From: Sipunculus nudus
Lineage: Eukaryota > Annelida > Sipuncula > Golfingiida > Sipunculidae
Reading direction: 5' to 3'
Assembly: GCA_026874595.1 (NCBI GenBank)
Contig: CM049322.1
Coordinates: 45,138,840 to 45,202,839, forward strand
Length of the DNA stretch: 64,000 bases
Shown: piece by piece, positions 24,586 to 36,500 of the stretch
How positions within the stretch are numbered: the stretch's first letter is position 1
Layout of the letters: the number at the start of each line of letters is the position of its first letter
The notes under the pieces: generated by a model
Database searches by the model: none
What the model saw: only the letters and a program-made list of their open reading frames with translations
Told to the model about the DNA's origin: nothing
Position numbers and translations under genes: made by a program

Positions 24586-25141
24586 ATTTATATATCTTAG
24601 GAGACTTATAACTAGTACTAATACGTTTCAATAACACCATTCTTGATATTATGATACACATTAATTCACATAAATGCACATTTCCCAATAATAATATGAA
24701 TAAAAATCTTAACAGTCCGGGGACGTATAAACCCTATATTTCATCTAAAATCTTGTAAAATAGAAAAATACACGCTACGCTAATACCAATTTAAAGGAAA
24801 AAAAACTGTCCCAGGCTGCATTTGATACAGCTTAAACAACCTAAACATTTCTACACCATCAGAGGTGCAAAAGGAAAGACACGTTATCCCCCTAACATCC
24901 TTCTTATTTATATAAAAGTACCAAAAGATTAACACCATGCACCTATTTATTTTAAACGTACTTGGTCGAGGAACCAAGGATTATTCAAGCTTTCAGAACT
25001 TGTTTTTTTATAGTTATTTTTTTGTATGATTTAACAGCACATCTGGGTTACTTTGAAACCAAAAGAAATTAAGCGAGAAACACCAAGGTCCCGATAAATA
25101 ACTAGAATAATGACAAGAACGTTTGATTATTAGGTAAACAA

Positions 25142-26394
25142 CTAACCCAGTGCTACTTCGCACAGTGGGAAGTAAATCCAATAACAGTTAGCATCATGCC
25201 AGTTGCTGGAGGTTTCAGTCCAGCGTATATGTAAACAGTTCAGCGTATTGTCATCCCTCCTGAGGGAAGTAATCGGCAGTTTGTCGTCCACCGTCGCTCC
25301 TGTTGATTTCCACCTCCACACTCCTTCTTGATCTCTGTCGGTACCGGAAGTCCAAACCCCTGAAGATATCACGAAATCACTTGTATTGAGAAATACTCCG
25401 ATATATCGTTATACCGGGTTCTAAAAATATTAAGTGCAAACTTAAAATAAGCATTTTAGTCGAGGGCAGTACGACCTGATACAAGTACAGGGTTAGAGTC
25501 AATAAACAACATCAGGCCAGGATACCTTGTACAAAGTTATGGCCGGTCCCACTGCAGCGAGATCTGGCACAAGTACAGGTTTACAGTCCATATGGAAAAT
25601 CAGGCAAGGTAACCTTGTACAACGCTGTGACCGGGTCCCACTGCAGTGACACCTGACACAAGTACAGGGTTACATTCCATGTGCAACGTCAGGCCAGGTT
25701 ACCTTTTCAAAATTATGACCGGGTCTCACCGCAGTGAGACCTGGCACAAGTACAGGGTTAGCGTCCATATACAACATAAGGCCAGGTAACCTTTTTTGTA
25801 TAAGATTATATATATTTTATAATTCATCGACTGTATACCATAAAAGGAAACATTTGATTGGTGCTGTTAGAACTGTTATTCCGTGTCAGGGAATTAACAG
25901 GAATAAATTAAAATTTGTCTATATTATTTTTGCTTCACTTATTTTTACTCCAACTGGATAGTTTTTATACTGTTTTTGTTATATTCATGTTTAACTTAAC
26001 TGTCAGGTCAAAGCCCGCCCCGTGCAGGGCCCTAGTAGAATTGGAAACAAAGGTAAATTTTACAATGACTGCGATCAATGACATTTCAACAAAAGGAGCC
26101 GAATGAGTTAAGAAATATCACAACTATGCCGCCTATAGATTTCTGAAATGTCCTTATATGTAACTTTACTGTTGTTTTACTTACATATTTTCAGCAAGGT
26201 TGCGTTACTCCTGACTACTTTAGTCAGGTGTTTCATTTCATCTTCGTTTTCTATGCCGACAAGGTCCCCTCCCTGGCTAAAACAATATTCACGTGCAGCA
26301 TTCCATACACAGCCCTTCTCACGTGCGAACTTATAGCAAGATCCTTTGGCACCGGTTACGAGAGGGTATCCATATCCATCGGGGCACGTTTTGT
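25142..26394 (-). CDS. duplicated CTLD exons, lectin copy without a 5' end
   Basis: Exon at 26394-26185 (210 nt) and exon at 25359-25142 (218 nt, stop TAG), both with intact AG acceptors and, for the first, a GT donor; phase 1 as in the plus-strand copy. Together they encode a full CTLD. It retains the canonical end NWHDANCYWIYFPLCEVALG, with both C-terminal cysteines that pair in the fold and WHD in place of WND. Against the other copy the first exon differs at four codons (M to T, L to V, R to C, V to F), all amino-acid changes. No signal-peptide or PAN-like exon could be found upstream (above 26448). It may be a pseudogene, may use an unrelated upstream exon, or may have lost its 5' part when the inversion formed. 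Confidence 0.7.
25445..25785. repeat. minisatellite, right-arm copy
   Basis: Inverted copy of the four-unit, about 88-bp intron array at 17228-17565, with the same number of units. Confidence 0.85.
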
Positions 26395-26448
26395 CTGTGA
26401 AAGATCATTTAATACATTCAATAATAAATATCTCACAGATAGCGTTAA

Positions 26449-28049
26449 TTCATTGTATTTTATTTCTTTTCCAAATGATTAGGTGCCTTTTTCTCTAGGG
26501 TTACAGAACAGTATTATTTCTGCGTTTGTTTAACATATTTATATATACATGTGTGTGTGTGTGTGTGTGTGTGACAGACGGGAATTTTGTGTCCCAATAA
26601 TTCAGTTCTCTGATCTTACACATTTAATCCTGATTTTTTGTATAATTGTACATCGCCGGATAATTTACCTCGGGCAGATAATAAATGATTCCATATATTG
26701 TCATGTTGTCATCTCATGAAAAAAATCAGAAATTATGTACCCGCGACACATCTTTTTCTATATGTATTAACTAATGCAGATGAAAATGTACACTAATGTA
26801 ACTTAATGCGAACATTATCGATAGCTAATGTTTCGAAATTACCTTTCGACTATGATTATCCTCAATATCATTATATGCAAAGTCGGATGGGGCGGGATAA
26901 GGTGCGGGGAGGGGTAACAGCGAGATCCCCTGTTTATTCTTCTGACAGTCTCTATACAAATAACACTTTCCATGGAAGCGTGCCGGACATACGGTAATAT
27001 AAATTGATAAGCTTAGTAAATTAAACCTAATTCATGTTAAAGTTTGATGAAAGCCCATATATAATAAGCCAAGTATTTTCAGTCCATAAACGGGGAAAAT
27101 AAGGGAAAAAATTACTTTTCTATTCACATATGACACACATTTAAAATTTTAAATGCTTTATATTACCGAAAGGTAGCATTATTATTTGTGATAAACGTAT
27201 AACAGTTTAGTTTTTTAATTCATTTGACAGAGGCTACACATACTGTTGTACATGTTATTTTCAACCCGGAATTCATCAATTTGCTCCGACCGATCTTTCC
27301 TAAGCATCATATTTCTTGAATCGCCGTTGGACCTGATTTTACTTAAAATAAATAACATTTCACTTTCAATAATAGTATCAAGAAGAGAGGAGGGAAAACG
27401 AGAGAATGGACAAACAAGTACTGTATTTAATTCCATAAACAGAATCGGCACTGAATGGGAGTCCCAGAATTAGTGCGCATCGGTGTGCAGATAATATACT
27501 CTTGCGTAAATACTCATAGTGATGTTTATTATCGGCTTTTCGTGAACTTCTAGAATCAGTAGGCTTACCCGTTCAAACGGGGCGTAACATTTATTTTAAT
27601 GTTTGCTGGCGTTTCTGTAAATAAAAGGAAAATGATCTGAACGAATAACGCATGCTGCTAAAATTACCTAGGACTTCATTGACTTTTTTCATGTAAACTC
27701 TAGGAAGGTTCATTACTTTGTATTAAATATTTATCTAATTACTGTTGAGGATATGCTCAATTTTAAGACATTTTATGAGTTCATTTTTAGATAATTTTTT
27801 AATGCGTGTCAACTTACGTTACTCTTGATTAAATTATATATATATTTCAGGATATCCACCACGTATTATCAAGGTTGGATCAGGTAGTGAGAATATTTAT
27901 TATTATTTATTAAGAATCAATCCTTATATGTTTAGTGACCAGTGTGGAAGGGGCAATAAAAGTATGTTATGTTTTCTTCAGTATGCTGAATAACCAAAGG
28001 GCGGTAACTGGTGATTAATACGTTAGTAAAACCTGTCCATACTACAACT
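26449..28049. other. intergenic right of the palindrome
   Basis: Contains a (TG)n run at about 26549-26573. Short frames (26806-26997 plus, 27215-27451 minus, 27246-27473 plus) carry no domain. I searched the minus strand here for the missing lectin 5' exons and found no signal peptide or PAN-like cysteine pattern. Confidence 0.45.
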
Positions 28050-28074
28050 TTAAGGGTCAAGAGTTAGTAGCGAT

Positions 28075-28740
28075 GTGTAGCGATTTTGGCTGGCAATATT
28101 TGGTCTACCCCTACCGGAGGTATAAAAAGCTGGGTTGGGTATCATTTTAATGATCAGTATGTCTCGTTTTAGTAAAGCGATGTTGTGGTTGCGTGAAGTG
28201 TGCACAATTAGTGCTTTAATCCAATTTTTTGCCAAAACATGGAAAAATATAATCATATTATTTAATGAAATGTTGTGGATTATTGTTATGAATCGTGGTT
28301 ATATCAACTTTATTTGACAGGAAAGGCACAAAAAAAAACACAATTAATTACAACTTGAGGTGGTTGTGAATTTCATGGTCATAAATAACTCCTATATTTG
28401 ACATTTTTATGTTTTTGTTCAACTGAAATATTATTTTATCATTTTTTTCTAAGTATCGAAAAAGTGTCGTCTTAAAAGTTATACAGATTTTTAGTTTTAT
28501 GATTCAAAATGTCTATGTGTTAAACAATTTTTATTTGGATGCAGTGATCAGTGTATGGAGTGTTTTTAAACCCCTTATAGTGACGAGCAAAATTCATATT
28601 TTTAAATATATCTTTATTTTCCACAAATCTTGGAATGACATCTGTCAGCAAGAGCTACATACTAGTTACATAACTGTAAATATCACAGATAAAGCCTGTT
28701 CTGAAGCATTACATAAGAAAAACTTTGCGAAAAATTAAAG
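28075..28740 (+). repeat. dispersed repeat family E, plus orientation
   Basis: Ordered landmarks shared in reverse complement with 32190-33225: TACCGGAGGTATAA, GTGGTTGC, AAATGTTGTGGATTATTG, ATATCAACTTTATTTGACAG, TTTTATGATTCAAAATGTC, CAGTGATCAGTGTATG and AATGACATCTGTCAGCAAGA. Copies are diverged with many indels. Open frames here (28135-28317, 28499-28738) show no domain. Confidence 0.75.
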
Positions 28741-28751
28741 AAGTGATACAT

Positions 28752-28756
<5 letters not shown>

Positions 28757-28808
<52 letters not shown>
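28757..28808. repeat. (TA)n microsatellite
   Basis: Uninterrupted TA run of about 52 bp, immediately after the family E copy. Confidence 0.95.
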
Positions 28809-28812
<4 letters not shown>

Positions 28813-29322
28813 TGATTGGATACTTTTAAACGATTTTACACTTGTTTCCTTGAAATACCGAATGGACGTTCTGCCTTAAATTATCCCTTTTGCGGTTGAA
28901 AAAAAAATCAATCCATCAGATCTATCAATTACTTAACGATGGCTAGTCATTTAATTTAGTGTGCTGATTATAACGGACACCATTAAGTGCAGATGTGTTT
29001 TCCTTTCTTAATATACAATCCGTCACCTGAAAACAAGGAAAACATTGCATCCAATAATTTACGACCTATGTGCAAAGTCGCTCAGCCGTTTGAAGAATTT
29101 GTGCAAATTAATAGAACTAAAATCAACACGGGCGCAATTTTGTACGATAGATACTATATTATATATCCCCCCACCATGTTTTTAATTAATCAAAGTCATT
29201 TTCTCATGAAAATAGGTTGTAATGATAACAGGCATTTACAATCATGTGTAATAGTTTTACAAAGTTCCATAAATATCAATATAAATAAATTAGATCATTC
29301 ATGCAGAGCTTACTGGTTAAAG
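28809..29322. other. intergenic, no gene supported
   Basis: A 113-codon plus frame (28987-29328) contains no recognisable domain. Confidence 0.35.
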
Positions 29323-29870
29323 TCATAACTTACTTTGCATTGAGCAATAACTTGTGGACGAACCAGGAAGGTAGAGGGGGCGTTCTTTTATCTGGTTTCT
29401 TAAACGGAAATATTCCCTCTTATTTGATACCAAACGTGCTCCCAATTGCTCATATTTTAAATTTAAACTGTAAAAACATTCCAAGCCTACACCAGGGGGA
29501 CAACCCCTACCCAGATCTACCCCCTCTGCCATTAGGCCTGTGCACCGTCGACAGCCGCGCTTTGAGGCTTGAAAATACAGGCCCCTCGGCCAAATCCCCT
29601 TTCGATAATCGCATTGGTCCTGGATCCACCATAAAAAAACGTTATAAATATTGGGAAAATATGCGTGTTTAGGGTCTTGCAGGGCTATGTAAATGTAGTA
29701 CAACTCGCCACCCACAAATATTGTGTGTTTGTGTGTGTGTGGGGGGGGGGGTAGGCGTAGGATTCGGAAAAAAACCCCGAAAAGTCCTCATCACCCTAGT
29801 GGGAAGGTCCTCCTACATTGCAGAGGGTAGTTGCGCCCCCTGCAAATCAAACCAAAACTGCTAAATCAAG
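29323..29870. other. GC-richer unrecognised segment with TG/G run
   Basis: Long overlapping open frames on both strands (29301-29672 plus, 123 residues; 29323-29715 minus, 130 residues) fall in a GC-richer patch. A TG run passing into about 12 G lies at 29725-29752. The frames share no recognised motif, and I could not tell a decayed gene from a repeat. Confidence 0.3.
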
Positions 29871-32189
29871 ATAAGATCAAGTTACTATCACCAAATAATC
29901 CTGTTCAAAACGGTACAAAAGGCATTATTACTTTTCTTTTCTGACGCATAATGCTGTCAATAAGATAAAGACCTGTACGTTGCTGATTATAAATGACATT
30001 CATTTCTTATCCCGATTGAACTGTTATATAGGTATGAAAAATGAATCTTTTCCTGTAAGTTAGGGCATCAGAGGCTACACATGATATATATAAAAGATTT
30101 GCATAAGAAAACGGCATATAATATATGATACCAGATCGCGAGGATGAATCCTCAATGGAACAAAGTAACTTTGTTGAAAAGGCGAGGTGCCCAAAATAAA
30201 CTTGAAATAAAGTGTCCATTAATTTGCATATTTTAATGAAACGGTATAGTGAAACTGACTGTTTTGGAGTGGCCGCTTTCTACAATAAATGCATATCGAA
30301 TGTGATGTAAGATTATTTTGTATAAAAACAATATTATAAATGGTATTGCTGAGCTGAAAATGTTCTTTCTAAGCGTATTTCTCCGCCTAAAACTGGTATA
30401 ACATAGAGAAATGCCAGGTAGCCCAGTGTCACAAGTAAGGTCCCGATCAATTTGTTTACCTCATCAAGGACAGGGTAAAACATACAAATTCATCAGTATC
30501 CCAGCTATTCCACTCAAATATGTTGGCACGGTTTAAAATTAAAAATATATAAAATTAGATAATAAACGTCGCTTTAATTATTTAGTGCATAGAAAGCAAA
30601 ATAAGAATAATATCCAAGATCATTTTAGAACAATCCATAAAACCATTCATGAATGCGCTAAAACAAATTCAAGATCAGTCATAACCAAGTTCATGTTCAT
30701 ATTTTACTAAACTATGACCTGTGATTTTTATTCGTTACCAGCAAAACGTATAAACCTAGTATTTTAAGATAACACCTATCGTTTTGTTTACGTTGATAAT
30801 GGAAGGAAAATCAATTTTTCAGAAAATAATTTTAGAAAAGAGCTGCAGTGCATAACCATGTCAATATTGTAAAATACAAGGCGTCCAAAAATCCAGGAGC
30901 ACATTAGTCCTCAGGATAATCATTCCTTTTATACCTAATACTTTTATAAAAGGGCCATAAACATTTCCTTATAATCACATTAATAAATTCAAAATAGACC
31001 CATTATGTTATTCATTAGACAGGATGCCTGATTGTTACTGTAAAATTCAATAAAATTAACTACATTATGGATTAACTCTTGGGATAGTGCAAAGCTACAG
31101 CATAATCTGCTTTCCTCTCAATTAGTCTGACTTTTATTGAATATTTATTTAATAAACATGGATTTGTTTCCTCCATTGACGGTACAGAGGGAGTAAAGAT
31201 CGTTTATGGTGGTTTCTGATATACATGTATACTATTTTGTGAGAGGAAATTCTCTCTTATCTCTATAAAGGGAGGGGGCATTATCGTTTAATATATATTG
31301 TTTTATCAGTAACTTAATGTTCAGAAGCTAGCTGACGAACTACAGACCAGTGGAGCTAAGAACTGAATAGTATATTTCGAGGTCATGCAGGGTCTATTAA
31401 ATCGGGCGTATGGCCTTTACTGCATGGCGTAGTGACCTTTGATTCATATTTAGCTATTAAGGTAAAATATCCTTAATCAATGCTAACGTTCATGAATGGC
31501 TGTGGAAAGTTGTGACTCGAATAATAATTACATGATATCGTTAGGACGGGATAGGCAAATATTTGACCTATCTAAATGAAAAAAATGAACATTTTTATTT
31601 CGTCACAAACAGATGGTAGGCGTTACATTACGTTGACAGGATGATGAAAATAATCCGAAAGTATATGTGGTTATGCACAGGAAAGGTAGGCCTTTCTCCA
31701 GCATAGTTAAATTAAAACTATTTTGTATTACAGTCTTTTTTTAAGATATATTATATTGTATAATAATTAATATTATTTTATTATGTCTGCACCAATTTGC
31801 TTGCTGCTTCAGTTCATTGACCATTATTTAGCATGACATATTTGTTGAAAATAATAAGTATGTGATCAATGATAATTCGGCGTTATTATAATTGAAGTTT
31901 TGGTATAGATATTTAGGAGAGATTATTTCATATATAAAGAATTTTGTTTATTAATTGTCGGTGCTTAAACGGGGCCTTGTAGCTATGAAACTTGCCTATA
32001 TTTGAAGAATATAAATGACCCATGTCTGGCCTTGACTAAGTTTATAAACGAACACCGACTGTTAAATGTTAAAGAAATTAAAAAAAACGAGGGAAACTGT
32101 CCAATTTTGGAGTTTCTGTTGGTATTTAAATCCCTTTGTCAGTTTACAATAAGAGAAATATATATGGTTTTCTTCATTTACAGTTAACA
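29871..32189. other. AT-rich intergenic
   Basis: No gene supported. At 30183-30300 there are faint echoes of the 3078-5021 element ends (GAGGTGCCCA, TAGTGAAACTGAC, GTGGCCGC), possibly a decayed relative. Confidence 0.4.
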
Positions 32190-33225
32190 TGACCATTATC
32201 GATTATAACTGGCCATATAATTCTACAAATGTAGGAAATACCTATAACGTTTGCATGCGAGGTTTTGAAATTTTAGAAAATGAGTTTTAGAAATGTTTGA
32301 TATTTGAAAATTGGAATTTTCTCGTCCTCAAAATAAGAGGGGTTTGGATGGATTGTTTTCACCACAGAGACATTTTGAGTCATGAATCGGAAAATGTGTA
32401 TCACTTTTATTAAGTTCTTGTTTTCAATAATTAGAAAAATAATAAAATGACATTTTTTTGCCAAAACATGCAAAAAATGTCAAATTTATGGTACATTCTT
32501 GACCTTGAAAACCTAACTACCAAATATTATGAAAGATATTTCATTGTGCCTTTTCTATCAAATAGAGTTGGTAGCTTTTATCTACATAATTTTATTTAAT
32601 AACAAAGTACTAAGTTTTATAGCTCTTCCTGACAGACGTAATTCCACGTTTTGTGAAATGAATAGATCTGAAAATATCATTCTTTCTCGTCACAATAAGG
32701 GGATTAGAAACCACGCTATAGACTTATCACTGCGTTCAAATGAAGTGTTATGACACATGGACATTCTGAATCATAAAACTGAATATCTGTATTACGTTTG
32801 CAATGTTATTTTTTCGATAATAAAGAGAATGATAAAATGATATTTAATCAGAAGAAAAGATAAAATTGTCAAATTAAGGGGATATTCATGACCTTGGAAT
32901 CCACGAACACCAGATGTTGTTATAAATTATATTTCTTTATACCTTTTCTATCGAATAAAGTTAATGTAACCACCATTGATAACCATTATCCACATAATTT
33001 CATAAGGTAATGAAATACCAAGAAAATTTTATTTTTTTTTCATGTTGTGGCATGGTTAACAATGGTTAAATCAGCGCATTGCACACACTTGCGGCAACCA
33101 CACCATCGGTTTCAAAACAATATCCTGATGGTTAAAATGATGCCACATTCAGCTTGTTATACCTCCGGTAGCGGTTTCTCCTTAAATATTGTCCTGTAAG
33201 AGCTTTGGTTGCTAGACTAAGTATC
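32190..33225 (-). repeat. dispersed repeat family E, minus orientation, internally tandem
   Basis: Reverse complement of the family seen at 28075-28740. Within it a unit of about 390 bp is repeated: GACATTTTGAGTCATGAAT at about 32368 against GACATTCTGAATCATAAAA at about 32760, and CATAATTTTATTTAAT at about 32586 against CATAATTTCATAAGG at about 32992. It ends at about 33160-33225 with TTATACCTCCGGTAGCGG. Confidence 0.75.
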
Positions 33226-33533
33226 AGTCTGATCATTGTCGATGACATCATTGGCTAGTGTTAACTGATACGATAGGCGTCACGATGCAATCTTGCGACA
33301 CTTTCTCTCTGAATGTTCTGGCTTTTTTTTTTAATATTTTTGATCGTGTGATGAGAAACATGTTCTTCTTTGCAAAATTATACTTATCGAATTTCAAAGT
33401 GGAAGGAAGCAGTTCCCCTTAATAATCATGACAAACATGGATCGATAATATCTTTCATTTCATGACAACATCCAGGTGTCACCTTTACGACAAAGAATTC
33501 ACTGATGAATAAATATTATGCATTCACGAACGT

Positions 33534-33581
<48 letters not shown>

Positions 33582-34215
33582 AGATTGTAGGCAGTAGTTA
33601 AGCATCCCATTCATCTAATCCGATCATATAAAAAGGGTTCGGTCAGTATTACCAGTTCACTTTTGCGCAGAGGCAAAGGGGCATCCTGGGATGCGAGGAA
33701 AAAAAACAGGAAGTGAAAACTTACAAAATGCAAGGATTTGATCAGAAGAATGCGACGTGAAAATATTTCATGGAGAGGAGAAGGCGAAAATAATTTTTCT
33801 AAGTGTTGGCTGATTGGTCGCGTAGTCGCTGAGAACAAGGTCCTTGGCAAATCAGACACATTCTCAAAACTTATATAATAGGGTGCAACAAATATGTGCA
33901 AATATTAATCCTTATCTTTACACTGATAGAAATCTTTAGCTCTCATCAATGTGTTGTGGTCAAGCACCACATATGAATCACGAGAGAATTACAGGTGTAG
34001 TTCGCCAATTTATGCCTGATTTTTTTCATACTTATATTCGAAGCCTTGGGAATTTGAATAAAAGCGCCTTAAGCATATAGTTTAAAATGAACTGAAACGC
34101 ATTATTAAGTCTTAATTATATAGCATAATGTATAGCCCAATATTTTCTTTTACAAGGAAAGCAATCGGGTGCAATTGTTGCAGAAGTCAACTGTGCGTTC
34201 TTCAGCAAACAGAGT
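33226..34215. other. intergenic with (TC)n
   Basis: A (TC)n microsatellite spans about 33538-33577. An open minus frame at 33611-33901 has no domain. An inverted CCAAT-like GATTGGTC lies at about 33813, but no transcript start can be argued. Confidence 0.4.
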
Positions 34216-34256
34216 TAAAGAAAGAGCAAAACGTGCACGTTTCCATTACTGAATGA

Positions 34257-34412
34257 CCAATACACAGATCTTACAGGAGACAGCGTCAACACTATTATCA
34301 ACCTGCCACGTGGATCACTGCCTGTGCAGTTTATGTGTGTTACTGTAACAGTGTCGGGTTTTGGACAAAGGGCACATATATTAACAATCTCACTCTTCTT
34401 GATCATAAACAT
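34257..34412 (-). CDS. weak candidate exon, possible galactose-binding-like fold fragment
   Basis: A minus frame contains DTVTVTHINCTGSDPRGRL followed by IIVLTLSP and then GTAAGA, a good donor, at about 34272. The order cysteine, GR, then alternating hydrophobic residues loosely recalls the end of fucolectin or F5/8-type galactose-binding domains. The usual LTLCEV ending is not seen and no acceptor could be fixed. This is pattern resemblance only and may be chance. Confidence 0.15.
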
Positions 34413-34724
34413 ACGTGTAAGATGTTATCATCAAGTATTTATCATCTGTAAATTTGTTCATAGATTTATAACTGGACAGTGGATATCATTGTAGGTGTTA
34501 CATGTATACACAAAGTTTGGAATAAAGGGTAGTGGGTGGATATAAAAAGGGTAGACGGTGCCAAAGGGTATACACGGTCCACCAAGGGCAAGTTAAACTC
34601 AATTCACTATAAACATGTTTGACATTTCTCTTTATACTAATGAAAGGGTTTAACTTGATATGATAATGTATATGAAAACAAAGACGACGCTTTGACTAAG
34701 CATGGTTTCATATGAAAGTACTAG

Positions 34725-35375
34725 AAAACACTCAGAGAGCACAGGCCTCCGCCAAGGTAGCTCATTAGCCTTATATTGAACTGACAGAAAAAAAACATAT
34801 TTCTTCCTTTAAATTACTCCTGGATCAAGGACGTTATCCGTATCAAAATCTAATCAATTTCCCTTCGATTATTGTAGACCTATCCTGAAGATTTCATCAA
34901 GATCCGTCAATAAATGTTTCATTAATGTTGTTAACGGACGTACAAACAAACCAACGCCCGCAAAAACATAACCCGTGCCGCTTAATTGAGGTAATAAACA
35001 GGTCGAATATATTTGCAGACTAATGCCAATATTTCTTATGTGGAAATGCGGGATACGTATAAAATCGGTATAAGTAAAATAAAGAAACTAAACAAGCACT
35101 CAGAGAGCGCAGGTCTCCACCAAGGCAATTCATTTACCTTATATTGAACTGTCAAAAAAGCAGAATTTTTCCTTTAAACTATTCCTGGATCAAGAGGGTT
35201 TCCGGTTACCGTTTCAAAATTTCATCATTTTTTCTTTGATCATTTTCGAGCTATCCTGAATATTTCATCAAAATCCGTCAATAACTTTTTTACTTATGTT
35301 GCGAACAGACAAACAAACAAACCAACATCTGCAATAAAAATAACACCTGCCACTTAGCGGAGGAAATTAACAGGT
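34725..35375. repeat. dispersed repeat family D, tandem dimer
   Basis: Two copies start ACTCAGAGAGCACAGGCC (about 34731) and ACTCAGAGAGCGCAGGTC (about 35099), a period of about 368 bp. Both run through CTCCTGGATCAAG or TTCCTGGATCAAG, ATCAAGATCCGTCAATAA or its variant, ACAAACAAACCAAC, and end near a GAGGTAATAAACAGG or GAGGAAATTAACAGG string. A further copy lies at 10642-10840. Confidence 0.85.
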
Positions 35376-35479
35376 AAAGTTGAGTATATATGCAGACTTA
35401 TGCATGATTTCTTATATGTATGTAATGCGAAATGCGAAAAGTGTTTAAAATCCGTACACTTATTGAGAGATATAAAGAT

Positions 35480-35900
35480 GGTGAGATTTCTCATGAGCGA
35501 AAGTCTGCATGTACAATGCGTACATATCCAGCAAAAGGATCACTACGTGTAGCGATTTTGTTAGTTTCCGGATGACAGAGAGAAAATCACATGCATGCCG
35601 CCCTGCAGGTTCATATGAAATCTCTCAAAATGCATTCCGTATTCATTAGGGATCTTACACGTTACTACTGAAGAAAATAGCGCTCGAAACTGGCCAAAGT
35701 CGGGTTTTAGGGATCATCTCCCGTCGGGGTTGGGATTTAGGGGGAGCCTTAAGTCATTTTCTTTCTTATTAAACAGGTGCCAGGACTGTAAAAAAAAACC
35801 GACAAACAACCTTGCCCCCACCCCATTGTACGTTGATTTACTGACACCTTTCAGGGAAACGGCATGTGCATCATTGTGCTCATTGTGCTATTTTTTTACG
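35480..35900. repeat. dispersed repeat family C, copy 1
   Basis: Landmarks shared in the same order with 55340-55720: TGTAGCGATT, CATGCATGCCGCC, ATCTTACACGTTACTA, AAGTCGGGTTTT, AACAGGTGCCAGGACTGTA (AACCAGGACTATA in copy 2), GTTGATT, and ACACCTTTCAGGGAAA. Confidence 0.85.
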
Positions 35901-35984
35901 TATTGGTCGCCCACAAAAATTAAAAAATTATTCCTTGTATCATTGCCGAGCTATCCTGAAAACCACGAACAATTAACGCTTATC

Positions 35985-36500
35985 TCTAGGTCCCTGGTAA
36001 GTTTTCCTCGGGGTAGAATCCAGAGATCCGTTCCACCCGATAGCTGGAATTATTCCATCTAAAGGTGGAACGTGTTCCTGATGGAAACCCTGTGTTAACT
36101 TGTTCATTCTATAATATGCCTCTTTGCTGGTAGGTAATTCAACCTTTACGATCAAAGGTGGAATCACGTCGCTTCAATATCAAGATTGGAGTCATGTGGG
36201 TCTTAGGAATATTAGTTTCCACCTTTTGGGTGGAATCGCTATTCCTACCGATTTTAGAATGGGCAGAATTGTCCTGGGTTGGTTTTTATATACTCTGTAT
36301 AAAGTTGTAATATTTGATAGCCGAGGCGGGTATTTTAAGGATAGTTTTGCTTAGATTTTAGAATGACGTCGTCAGTTGACCATCTCAAGGTTGAAGAGGG
36401 AAACCTGACGTTACAATTACAAAGATGGAATCCCAGGTCTTGATTGTATCCGGAAGGTGGAAAATAGGTGGAATTGGCTGGAACAGTACCACTTTATTGG
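35985..36500. repeat. GGTGGAA-rich segment, possible element
   Basis: GGTGGAA or its complement TTCCACC recurs at about 36025, 36064, 36157, 36217, 36230, 36456 and 36468, in both orientations, with spacing too irregular for a simple tandem array. This could be subterminal repeats of a DNA transposon. No terminal repeats were found. Confidence 0.35.

Larger units (their letters stand above)
21821..26448. repeat. right arm of giant inverted duplication
   Basis: Reverse complement of the left arm over about 4.63 kb. It ends at AGCGTTAA (26448), just past lectin exon 4 on the minus strand. Beyond that point the sequence is unrelated to the lectin intron on the left, so exons 1-3 were not duplicated. 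A segment at about 23682-23769 is absent from the left arm. Confidence 0.95.

Noticed and set aside
25734-26106. Plus-strand frames in the right arm as a gene
   Set aside because: They are antisense to the lectin intron and their mirror appears in the left arm, so they are shadows.
33490-33526. CTGATGA string at 33492 as another hammerhead
   Set aside because: The downstream core reads GAACG, not GAAA, and no stem II or III can be formed.
33600-33900. Promoter with inverted CCAAT and TATA-like strings
   Set aside because: There is no associated exon and such strings are expected by chance at this base composition.
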